NCBI GenBank assembly: GCA_947642445.1
Contig: CANRSF010000014.1
Location: 1 to 64,000, forward strand
Source of the DNA: an uncultured Collinsella sp.
GTDB taxonomy: Bacteria; Actinomycetota; Coriobacteriia; Coriobacteriales; Coriobacteriaceae
DNA length: 64,000 bases
Direction: 5' to 3'
Every line of letters starts with the position of its first letter. The stretch's first letter is position 1. Of the stretch, positions 40,165-48,741 are shown piece by piece. Made by a program: the position numbers and the translations under genes. The notes beneath the pieces were generated by a model. It was not told the origin of the DNA. It made no database searches and was given only the letters and a program-made list of their open reading frames with translations.

Positions 40165-40920
40165 ATGGCGCGAGCCATCTTCCAAACTATTTATGACAAC
40201 GTGAAGCAGTCGATTGACGACGGCACATACGCCTATCAGAGTTATCTGCCTTCGGAGACTGAGCTCACGCAGCTGTTTGACTGTTCGCGCATGACGGTCC
40301 GTCGCGCCATCTCGATGCTTGCGGCAGATGGTTACGTGCTCCCCCAGCAAGGCAAAGGCATGCGCGTCATTCGCAACATCAGTGACGAGAAGAGTCGTGG
40401 CGGCGGCGGACTCGAGACCTTTAAGGAAATCGCGACCAGCCGAGGCTTTGAGCTCAAGACTGTCACCACCGTCTTTGAGCTCCTCGTCTGTAGCAAGGCA
40501 CTCTCCAGGATTACCGGGTTTCCCGAAGGCTGCGAGCTTACGCGCGCCAAACGCATCCGTTATGCAGACGGACAAGCCGTGTGCTCCGACGACTCCTATT
40601 ACCTAAGTTCACAAGTACCGGGGCTGACACCCGAGATTGTCAACGACTCGATCTATCGTTACCTCGAAGAAGATCTTGGCATTAAGATTGCCACGGGCAA
40701 ACGCGATGTAACGATCGAGCATCCCACGCCCGAGGATACGCGCGTGCTCGATCTCGACGACTTTAACGCACTCGCCGTTATACGCGGGCAGACCTACAAC
40801 GCCGACGGCATCCTTATGGAATACACCGAGACAAAGCAGGTTCCCAGCTTCTTTTTACTCCATGAAACCGTGACGCGCAACGGTACCGGTCGAACCGGCC
40901 ACCAAAGCAGCATGAACTAA
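40165..40920 (+). CDS. GntR-family regulator with UTRA domain
   Basis: 'YQSYLPSETELTQLFDCSRMTVRRAISMLAADGYVLPQQGKGMRV'. Confidence 0.92.
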   Translation: MARAIFQTIYDNVKQSIDDGTYAYQSYLPSETELTQLFDCSRMTVRRAISMLAADGYVLPQQGKGMRVIRNISDEKSRGGGGLETFKEIATSRGFELKTVTTVFELLVCSKALSRITGFPEGCELTRAKRIRYADGQAVCSDDSYYLSSQVPGLTPEIVNDSIYRYLEEDLGIKIATGKRDVTIEHPTPEDTRVLDLDDFNALAVIRGQTYNADGILMEYTETKQVPSFFLLHETVTRNGTGRTGHQSSMN

Positions 40921-40929
40921 CCATCTATT

Positions 40930-41001
40930 AGTTGCGGTGGAATAGCTCCTAGAATGGCCAGCTTAAGGGCAAAACAGGAACTATTCCACCGCAACTTTTT
41001 T
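40930..41001. repeat. Long hairpin (16-bp perfect arms) followed by a T-run
   Basis: agttgcggtggaatag ... ctattccaccgcaact tttttt. Confidence 0.8.
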
Positions 41002-41033
41002 GGCCGGTGGGGCAGTACCTGTCCCACCGGCCA
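41001..41033. repeat. Palindrome with GGGACAGGT core
   Basis: tggccggtggggcagtacctgtcccaccggcca; one mismatch in 15-bp arms. Confidence 0.8.
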
Positions 41034-41051
41034 TCATTTACGCTCTTTTAG

Positions 41052-42305
41052 CTAGTCCGCGAGCTTCTCCACCTGATCGAGCATCTTGTCGAGCTTGGCC
41101 TTTGCTTCGGCCTTGACCTTCTCAGCTTCTTCGTGAGCCTTCGCCTTCTGGGCGGCCTTTTCCTCGGCTTCGGGATCGACGACGACCAGATTGGACGCGT
41201 CGTGCTCAACCAACTTGAGCGCATGCTCGGGGCACACCTTGACGCAGGCACCACAGCCCAAGCAATACGTGGATTCCAGTGCAAAGCGGCCGCTTCCCAC
41301 CAGATCGCAGGCAAACGTGGGACAAACGTTGACGCACTCGCCACACGACGTGCACTTGTCAAAATCGCACTCCGGCGTGCTCACCTGCATGTTCTGGGCA
41401 AGCTCGGGATGGTTTTGCAGCGTCGAGAGCACCAGCTGCCGCCCGTGCGTGAGCGTACGGCGACGCTTGGTCGTCGTGGTGCCGCACATGGTGTTGAGCG
41501 TACGCTCCAACTGGGTAATCTGGTGGCGATGGGCTTTGAGCTTCTGCGTCACCGAGGCCAGCGCCGCCGTTGCCGGGTTGAGCTTGGTCACCGTCAGGCC
41601 CGTGGTGCGGGCGATCTTTTCCATGTACTCCTTGCGCTCGTACTCGCGGCGCTTATGGCATTTGAGGCTCTTGGGGTCGACCTCCAAGCCCATACCCGTG
41701 CCTGCCCACTCCTCGGCGGTAGCAATGGCCTCGCCCAGGATGTCCTCGCCACCGGTGTTGCGGCATTTATCGCACACGCCCAACGGCAGGTACACGCTCA
41801 CGTTGGGATAGTCGGCCAGTACCGAAAACCAGGTCTCGGCCGTAATATCGCCCACACAGGCAACAACAACCTCGTTCTCGCGCGGCATGCGCTTAAGGGC
41901 GCGCGTGCAGGTGACGTAGGCGGTCTCGTGGCTCGTAGCCGCCGAGACAATGTCGTCGTAGACGTTTTTGGGCGCCAGGCGCGGCGAGATGATTGCCTCG
42001 GTCGGACAGGCAGCGGCGCACAGGCCGCACTTGCGACAGGAGTCGAGGATCTCGATGGCGTCTTCCTCGACCTCGATAGCGTTAACCGGGCACACGTCCA
42101 TGCACGCGGTGCAGCCGCTCTTTTCGTTTTTGCAGGTCAGGCACGGAATGGTGTTGCCGCGCGGACGCTCCTTGTAGTCGGCAGGATTCCACTGCGGCGC
42201 CGACGGATCGAGTGCATCGGTCACACCGCCAAGCGGGTTTTTAAGAAAGTCGAAACCCTTGCTGATCTCGATAATGTCATCAAACAGATCGTGTTCCTGC
42301 GCCAT
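41052..42305 (-). CDS. 4Fe-4S ferredoxin-domain protein (multiple clusters)
   Basis: 'CLTCKNEKSGCTACMDVCPVNAI', 'CRKCGLCAAACPTEAI', 'CTSCGECVNVCP', 'CLGCGACVKVCP'. Confidence 0.88.
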   Translation of the reverse strand: MAQEHDLFDDIIEISKGFDFLKNPLGGVTDALDPSAPQWNPADYKERPRGNTIPCLTCKNEKSGCTACMDVCPVNAIEVEEDAIEILDSCRKCGLCAAACPTEAIISPRLAPKNVYDDIVSAATSHETAYVTCTRALKRMPRENEVVVACVGDITAETWFSVLADYPNVSVYLPLGVCDKCRNTGGEDILGEAIATAEEWAGTGMGLEVDPKSLKCHKRREYERKEYMEKIARTTGLTVTKLNPATAALASVTQKLKAHRHQITQLERTLNTMCGTTTTKRRRTLTHGRQLVLSTLQNHPELAQNMQVSTPECDFDKCTSCGECVNVCPTFACDLVGSGRFALESTYCLGCGACVKVCPEHALKLVEHDASNLVVVDPEAEEKAAQKAKAHEEAEKVKAEAKAKLDKMLDQVEKLAD

Positions 42306-42456
42306 GCGCGGCCCCTCCCTGAGCAGTGCAAACAAGCAAGAGATTATGATACGCCATCGGCCCACGCCTCGGGCAAATTACACGCGGAGCACCTTTGAGG
42401 CAAATAGACCATGGCCTATCGCCGTCTCGATTGCACAAGGTCAATCAAGCGCCAAA

Positions 42457-43524
42457 CTATGCCTCGCACATGAGCTGCAGGAGCTTTTGTTTGGTCACCT
42501 TGGCCTGCTCGTTGGCCATGTTACGCTCGTTTCTAAAGACCGCATTTGCAACACCCTGCAGATCGGCATCGGAAATCTCGCCAAGACCCAGCTCCTCGAG
42601 CGTCGTCGGCAGACCAACGCGCTGGCAAAACTCGAGCACCTGATCAAGCTCGGGCGCACGCTCCAGGCGCAGCTGCACCACCAGACCAAATGCCACGGCC
42701 TCACCATGCATGGCCTTGCACTCGGGCAGAATCGTCAGGCCGTTGGCGATGGCATGGGCAAGCGCTAGGCCACCGCTCTCAAAGCCGACGCCCGAGAGCA
42801 GAATATTGCACTCGATCAGGCGCTCAACCGCCGGCGATACACGGCCCTTTTTGAGATCGCGCTTGGCAGCGACGCCGCACTCCATGAGTGTGTCATAGCA
42901 GGCACGAGCCGCGACCAGGGCCAAGTGCCCCGGCGTTCCACCATGCTCGTTGGCGCCGTGCGCCGCGGCGCACGAACGCGCCTCGAAGTACGTTGCCAGC
43001 GCATCGCCCATACCAGCGACCGTCATACGCAGCGGGGCCGCCGCGACCACGTTGGTATCGACCACGACTAGGTCTGGATTCTTCTCGAGCATCAGATAGC
43101 GGTCGAACGACCCATCCTCGTGATACAGCACCGAAATCGCACTGCACGGACCGTCCATCGAAGCCGCCGTGGGGCATACACACAACGGCAGCTCGGCATA
43201 AAACGCTACTGCCTTGGCGATATCGAGCATTTTGCCGCCGCCAATACCCACCACCATGTCGCAATACTCAGCCTGGGCTTCCTTAGCCATTTTTACAACG
43301 GCCTCTTCCGTACACGGACCGTTGTAAATCTTAAAGAACGGCTCGCTTAGATCTTTGTCCAGAAATCCATCGACAATCTGTCTGCACAGTCGATCCTCGG
43401 TGCCCTGGTCAAACAAGACATAGGCAGCGCAGCCCAACCATGACAAATACCTACCCTGACGCGAAAGCTCGCCCGGCCCCTGAACATACCGGCCGGGGCC
43501 GCCATAAACCATGGGAAGCGTCAT
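42457..43524 (-). CDS. Iron-containing alcohol dehydrogenase, glycerol-dehydrogenase-like
   Basis: 'DMVVGIGGGKMLDIAKAVAFYAELPLCVCPTAASMDGPCSAISVLYHEDGSFDRY'. Confidence 0.85.
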   Translation of the reverse strand: MTLPMVYGGPGRYVQGPGELSRQGRYLSWLGCAAYVLFDQGTEDRLCRQIVDGFLDKDLSEPFFKIYNGPCTEEAVVKMAKEAQAEYCDMVVGIGGGKMLDIAKAVAFYAELPLCVCPTAASMDGPCSAISVLYHEDGSFDRYLMLEKNPDLVVVDTNVVAAAPLRMTVAGMGDALATYFEARSCAAAHGANEHGGTPGHLALVAARACYDTLMECGVAAKRDLKKGRVSPAVERLIECNILLSGVGFESGGLALAHAIANGLTILPECKAMHGEAVAFGLVVQLRLERAPELDQVLEFCQRVGLPTTLEELGLGEISDADLQGVANAVFRNERNMANEQAKVTKQKLLQLMCEA

Positions 43525-43554
43525 ACGAGAATCCGCCCTTCATCAAACAACGAT

Positions 43555-43616
43555 TGGTGCAAACTAACCTGCCCCCTGCACCAACTTGTGCATTGGGGAC
43601 AGGTTGCTTTGCACCA
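43555..43616. repeat. Imperfect palindrome with GGGGACAGGTT core
   Basis: tggtgcaaactaacctgcccc ... ggggacaggttgctttgcacca. Confidence 0.75.
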
Positions 43617-43624
43617 TAGCAAAA

Positions 43625-43655
43625 AGGGGCAAAGCCGTCTGTCGGCTTTGCCCCT
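43625..43655 (-). terminator. Rho-independent terminator for the gldA-like gene
   Basis: 13-bp stem aggggcaaagccg/cggctttgcccct with U-tract on the minus strand. Confidence 0.8.
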
Positions 43656-43668
43656 CCTTAGATTTGTT

Positions 43669-44769
43669 TTACTCATCCATGAGGTAATAATGACCCAGCG
43701 CGTCGGCACCCAGGATGGCGTTTGCGACCATCTCGGGCGTCACCTCAAACGGCATGTTGCACATGGTGTCCTCGGGCGCGCACGCGGCCTCGGCAACAAT
43801 CATGGCCTTCTCGCGCGTAACCTCGGCAACGCCAAGTTCCTTCATCGTGACCGGCAGGCCCAGCTCAATGCAGAAGCCCAAGACTTCCTCGAGCTTCTCG
43901 GTCGGGGCATCCTCGAGTACCAGCTGGACGATGGTGCCGAAGGCGACCTTCTCGCCGTGATACATGCCATGGCACTCGGGCAGCATCGTCAAACCGTTGT
44001 GGATGGCATGAGCAGCAGCAAGGCCTGAGCTCTCAAAGCCAATGCCCGAAAGCAGCGTGTTGGCCTCAATGATGTGCTCAACGGCAGGCGTAAGCGCGCC
44101 CTTCTCCAGCGCGACCTTGGCCTTGACGCCATCGGCCATAAGCGTCTCGTAGCAGAGCTTGGCGAGCGCCAGGCCGGCCATTCCGCCCTTGCCGCCAGCG
44201 CAAGTGCCGCCGTCGGCATCGTGCGTCGCCTGGGCCTCAAAGTAGGTTGCGAGCGCATCGCCCATTCCGGAAACCGTCAGGCGCACCGGGCTCGCCGCGA
44301 TAACCGTCGTATCCATCAGGACAATGTTGGGGTTTGCCTTAAGGAAGAGGTACTTGTCGAACTGGCCGTCATCGGTATAGAGCACCGAAAGCGCCGAACA
44401 CGGGGCATCGGTCGAAGCAATGGTGGGGCAAATGATAACCGGGGACTCCAAGTAGTAGGCAACGGCCTTCGCGGTGTCGAGGATCTTGCCGCCACCGACG
44501 CCGACGATGATGTCGCAACCGTTGTCGCGAGCGAGCGCAACCAGGCGATCGACCTCGCCCTTGGAGCACTCGCCGTTAAAGTCCTCAAACAGCAGCTCGG
44601 CCTTAGCCTCAGCAAAACCGCCCTCGATCTTAGCACCGACGCGCTTCTTGCCCGAAGGCGTCACGATGACGAGGGCCTTAGCGCCGAGCGGCTCGACATA
44701 GGAACCGAGCTTGGCCAGCTCGTCCGGGCCCTGGATGTACTTGCTGGGGCTATTGAAAATTGCAGCCAT
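43669..44769 (-). CDS. gldA: Glycerol dehydrogenase
   Basis: 'IFNSPSKYIQGPDELAKLGSY', 'GVGGGKILDTAKAVAYYLESPVIICPTIASTDAPCSALSVLYTDDGQFDKYLFL'. Confidence 0.88.
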   Translation of the reverse strand: MAAIFNSPSKYIQGPDELAKLGSYVEPLGAKALVIVTPSGKKRVGAKIEGGFAEAKAELLFEDFNGECSKGEVDRLVALARDNGCDIIVGVGGGKILDTAKAVAYYLESPVIICPTIASTDAPCSALSVLYTDDGQFDKYLFLKANPNIVLMDTTVIAASPVRLTVSGMGDALATYFEAQATHDADGGTCAGGKGGMAGLALAKLCYETLMADGVKAKVALEKGALTPAVEHIIEANTLLSGIGFESSGLAAAHAIHNGLTMLPECHGMYHGEKVAFGTIVQLVLEDAPTEKLEEVLGFCIELGLPVTMKELGVAEVTREKAMIVAEAACAPEDTMCNMPFEVTPEMVANAILGADALGHYYLMDE

Positions 44770-44791
44770 AACCATCCCATTCTCTAAAATA

Positions 44792-44831
44792 AAAAAGAAA
44801 GGGGCTCCGTACAGATACGTGCGGAGCCCCT
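44792..44831 (-). terminator. Rho-independent terminator for the downstream Fe-ADH gene
   Basis: Stem aggggctccg/cggagcccct followed on the minus strand by ttcttttttatttt. Confidence 0.8.
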
Positions 44832-44852
44832 CGTTACGATAACAAGAGTCGA

Positions 44853-46076
44853 TTAGAAATCGATGTCGGTGTCGTAGTAGCAGGCCTTGAGAATCTTCTC
44901 GAAGTCGGCAGCCTTGGTCTCACGCGGGTTCTCGGGCGTGCAGGCGTCGGTCTCGGCGTTCGCGGCGATCTCGGGCAGCTTGGCGAGGAACTCCTCCTCG
45001 GAAACCATCTGCGGGTTCTCGGCGTCGACCTTCACGCCACCATTCGCGTAATCCTTGATGGACTGCGGAATGTTGAGCTGGTCGTTGAGGTCGCGAATCT
45101 TCTGGACGAGCGCAGCGATGAGCTCCTCGTTGGTCTCGCCGGGAAGGTGCAGGATCTCCTTGGCCACGTAAGCATAACGCTCGGCAGCACGGGGATCCTT
45201 GGAGTTCCACTGGATGACCTTGCCCAGGTACATGGCGTTAGCAGCACCGTGGATGATGTGGCCGTTCTCGAAGGCAGCACCGGTCTTGTGAGCCATGGAG
45301 TGAACGATGCCGAGCAGGCCCGAGGAGAAGGCGATACCGGCGATGCACTGAGCCTCGTGCATGTGCTGACGGGCCTCATGGTCGCCAGCATAGGACTTGG
45401 GCAGCCACTCGACGATCTCGCGGATGCCGTGCAGAGCGTTGGCGTCGGTGAACATGGAAGCGCAGGTGGAAACGTAGGCCTCCATGCAGTGGGTCAGAGC
45501 GTCCATGCCGGTGTGAGCGCACAGCTTGGCGGGCATGGTGTAGGTGAGCTCGGGGTCGACGATGGCGACATCAGGGGTGATGTTGAAGTCGGCCAGCGGG
45601 TACTTGATGCCCTTGGCGTAGTCGGTAATGACGGAGAAGGCAGTGACCTCGGTAGCGGTACCGGAGGTAGAGGAGATGGCGCAGAAGTGAGCCTTCTGAC
45701 GCAGCTCGGGGAAGCTGAACGGCTGGATGATGTTATCGAAGGACTCCTCGGGATACTCGTAGAAGACCCACATGGCCTTAGCGGCATCGATGGGCGAGCC
45801 GCCGCCGATGGCGATAATCCAGTCGGGCTCGAACTCGCGCATGGCCTCGGCGCCCTTCATGACCGTCTCGATGGACGGATCGGACTCGACGCCCTCGAAC
45901 AGCTTGACCTCCATGCCGGCCTCTTTGAGGTCGGCCTCAACGTCCTGCAGGAACCCGCCGCGGCGCATAGAGCTGCCGCCAGAAACGATGATGGCCTTCT
46001 TGCCCTTGAGGTTCTTCACCTCGTGGCGAGCGCCCTCACCAAAGTACAGATCGCGAGGATTGGTAAAACGTCCCAT
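44853..46076 (-). CDS. Iron-containing alcohol dehydrogenase (butanol dehydrogenase-like)
   Basis: 'IIAIGGGSPIDAAKAMWVFYEYP', 'HTGMDALTHCMEAYVS', 'GIVHSMAHKTGAAFENGHIIHGAANAMYL'. Confidence 0.92.
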   Translation of the reverse strand: MGRFTNPRDLYFGEGARHEVKNLKGKKAIIVSGGSSMRRGGFLQDVEADLKEAGMEVKLFEGVESDPSIETVMKGAEAMREFEPDWIIAIGGGSPIDAAKAMWVFYEYPEESFDNIIQPFSFPELRQKAHFCAISSTSGTATEVTAFSVITDYAKGIKYPLADFNITPDVAIVDPELTYTMPAKLCAHTGMDALTHCMEAYVSTCASMFTDANALHGIREIVEWLPKSYAGDHEARQHMHEAQCIAGIAFSSGLLGIVHSMAHKTGAAFENGHIIHGAANAMYLGKVIQWNSKDPRAAERYAYVAKEILHLPGETNEELIAALVQKIRDLNDQLNIPQSIKDYANGGVKVDAENPQMVSEEEFLAKLPEIAANAETDACTPENPRETKAADFEKILKACYYDTDIDF

Positions 46077-46576
46077 ACTGTGCCTCCTAAACAAGCCCCT
46101 CTTAGACTTGCGTATATAACGGAGCACCCGATTGGCTCCGTTAGGACCGTTTTGCGCGTTGCCGGCGATGACAATGCGCGATGTCTAAACGTCTCAACGC
46201 TCAGACAAACACTATTCTACCGTTCTGGTTGGTCAGTTATTCACCTAAAGCCGACAATGATGAAACGTTTTTTCTATCCCTGAAGACCCTTGTGGGGCAT
46301 TCATACTCCCAAGCTGGGCAAACGTTTTATCAAGGTTGACCACATATCCCGGGCAGGACTGTGGCCCTCCAAAATGTGCCCCGTTCGCCGCCAAAAATCG
46401 ACCGTTTGCGGCATCGTGATACCACTCAGTCGTCCAAGGTGCCGACATTTGTGCGACATCCGTCTTCGTGGTGCAAAGGTGCATGTCCAAGTGCGGCACC
46501 CCCGGTGTGCCACATGCGGGTAAACTAGAACCTTATATAGAGACATTTGAACCCTAACCGCAGCAAAGGAGGCCCC

Positions 46577-47653
46577 ATGGCATTCGATCCCATTCAAGAG
46601 GATTGCCATCGCCTCGTTCTTGAGGCCTTGCGCCGCGACAATATCCCGCTCACCGACGGTGCCGCCGTAGAGCGTCTGATGGAACAATTCACCCGCAACC
46701 CCGCGCCGCTCATCGTGCACGACCGCGACCGCGCCGGGCACCTCATTGCCAAGGTGGTCGAGGCTGTCGACTACCGCATTCCCTTTATCCCTGACGATAC
46801 CCAGGCAGAGCAAGAAGAGGCCGCTGCCGAGAACATGCTTCGCGAGGCAGCCGCGCTCGACCCCACCAACTGGGATGCCCAGCGCATGCTGACCGCCCTC
46901 ACCGCCAACTCCAACGAGGAGTACGTACAGTACTTGGTATCCAAGCGCGATGAAGTCGAGCACGACCTGGCACTCAAGATCGCCTCGGCGCAGGACCCCT
47001 ACGAGCGTGAGGCCGCAGGCGACCTTATGCGCCGTCCCTACCTGCGCTGGCTTGCCGCCCTTGCGTCACGCGCCCTCATTAGCGGCCGCTATCGCATGTC
47101 GCTCGAAGCCGCAAACTGCAGCCTCGACTTTGCCCCCAACGATCCGGCCGGCGTCCGCCACACCGCAATGCTCGCCATGGCTAAGCTCGAATACCCCGCC
47201 GAGGAGCTCAAGCGCTTTCGCTCTGCCCACTCCGTCCCCTATCTCACCAACACGCCGCTGCGCCGTCGTCCCAAGGACGCGGAGCGCGACTTGGACCCAT
47301 GGACGCTCATCGCGCTGATGAGCGCAGCCTGGCGCGAGCTGGACTACGAGGGTGCCGAGCACTACTTGCGCATCCTTGCACGCTCGTGCCCACACGCAGC
47401 CGAGGCGCTCTACTTCCAAACCGAGTTTCCCGATGGCGTCTATGCCCGCGTCAACGTGGGCGTGGGCTCCACCGACGAGCTTGTCCTTGCGCTGTCCGAG
47501 GCGACGCCGGTACTGCAAGAGGGCTTGGGCGCCCCCGACAACGCCAGCTTTGCCGCCTGGGTCGCCACCAACGATATCGTGCGTTCCCAGATTGACGAGC
47601 GCATCCTGCGGGCGGCCGAGCAGGGCCTGCCGTTTAAGGGAGGAGACCTCTAA
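46577..47653 (+). CDS. Hypothetical TPR-like protein
   Basis: Long ORF, RBS aaaggagg, native codon bias; stop overlaps next start (taatg). Confidence 0.7.
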   Translation: MAFDPIQEDCHRLVLEALRRDNIPLTDGAAVERLMEQFTRNPAPLIVHDRDRAGHLIAKVVEAVDYRIPFIPDDTQAEQEEAAAENMLREAAALDPTNWDAQRMLTALTANSNEEYVQYLVSKRDEVEHDLALKIASAQDPYEREAAGDLMRRPYLRWLAALASRALISGRYRMSLEAANCSLDFAPNDPAGVRHTAMLAMAKLEYPAEELKRFRSAHSVPYLTNTPLRRRPKDAERDLDPWTLIALMSAAWRELDYEGAEHYLRILARSCPHAAEALYFQTEFPDGVYARVNVGVGSTDELVLALSEATPVLQEGLGAPDNASFAAWVATNDIVRSQIDERILRAAEQGLPFKGGDL

Positions 47654-48696
47654 TGGATCCGAGCGTCTACATCCCCGCCTACCTGGAGCGCGCCTACCTT
47701 GCGTCGCACCCCGAACTCACCGATGCAGCACGCGAGCTTGTCCATAACGACGTGAGCGTCAACCCTCATAAGTATGCGCAGACCGAGCATGCCCAGGCAC
47801 TGCTGTCCTATGCAGGCGTCCACCGCCACCTGCTCGACGAGCTCCATCGCATCGAGGACATGGGCAGCGACGAGGAGTTTGAACAGACGCGCAACCACCT
47901 GTTCGACGATACGCGCGATGAGCTGCTCAAGATCGTCCGCGTCGACGCGCTGGCCGTCGATGCCCAGCTGCTCGCCATCATTTTGGCGGACACGCCCGTC
48001 GACGCCTGTCTGGGCGACCTGATGAAACTCGAGGCGACCACGACCGATTACCTGCAGCAAAGCGTGCCCGGGTTCGACATGGAGGCCCCGCACTACTGGG
48101 CCAACAAGGTGCTGGCAGACGGCGTGACGGCGGCCGATCTCACCGTAAGCGAGCCGGCTCTTATCGGGTGGCTCCACACGCTCGAGGCCATCTCGCAGCT
48201 GTGCATGGCGAGCGCTCGCTACCGTGCTGCCGCCAACTACGCCCGCCGCGTCCTTAAGGCGGAAGGCTATCCCACCCGAGCTGCAGGCACCGTGCTACTC
48301 GCCCTCGCTCGCCTAGAAGACGAGGACGGCTTTTTTGCCCTGGCCCACCAGCTCGAGGAGCAGATGGGGGCCGATACCCTCGAGAACTCCCCCTGGTACC
48401 TGCTCGCCCGCACGATCTTGCTGTTCAAAACGAACAAGATGCGCCCGGCGACACGCGCGCTGCGTGAGTTTGCCAACCGCTGCGAGGGCGGCGCGTTCTT
48501 TTTGCTGAACCCCATGTATCAGACGCCGTACCTTCCCTGCCGGCCCGAACCGCACGACCCCTGGGACCTTTCGCATCAGGCAGTTTGGGAGGCCGACGGC
48601 ATCATCTCGGATACTCCCGACTTTGCCCCCTGGGCCAGCGCTTGCGAAGACGTATCGCAGCTTGCCCAGGAATTTGCGCGCCGTTACGGCTTTTAA
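47653..48696 (+). CDS. Hypothetical helical repeat protein
   Basis: Start overlaps the preceding stop; similar length and helical composition. Confidence 0.7.
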   Translation: MDPSVYIPAYLERAYLASHPELTDAARELVHNDVSVNPHKYAQTEHAQALLSYAGVHRHLLDELHRIEDMGSDEEFEQTRNHLFDDTRDELLKIVRVDALAVDAQLLAIILADTPVDACLGDLMKLEATTTDYLQQSVPGFDMEAPHYWANKVLADGVTAADLTVSEPALIGWLHTLEAISQLCMASARYRAAANYARRVLKAEGYPTRAAGTVLLALARLEDEDGFFALAHQLEEQMGADTLENSPWYLLARTILLFKTNKMRPATRALREFANRCEGGAFFLLNPMYQTPYLPCRPEPHDPWDLSHQAVWEADGIISDTPDFAPWASACEDVSQLAQEFARRYGF

Positions 48697-48741
48697 CGGC
48701 GCAAACGCCACGACCATGTCATTCACGTTAGGAACGGCTTC

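Noticed and set aside
46380-46520. gtgcggcacccccggtgtgccac dyad upstream of 46577
   Set aside because: Short and imperfect; cannot be separated from chance in GC-rich DNA.
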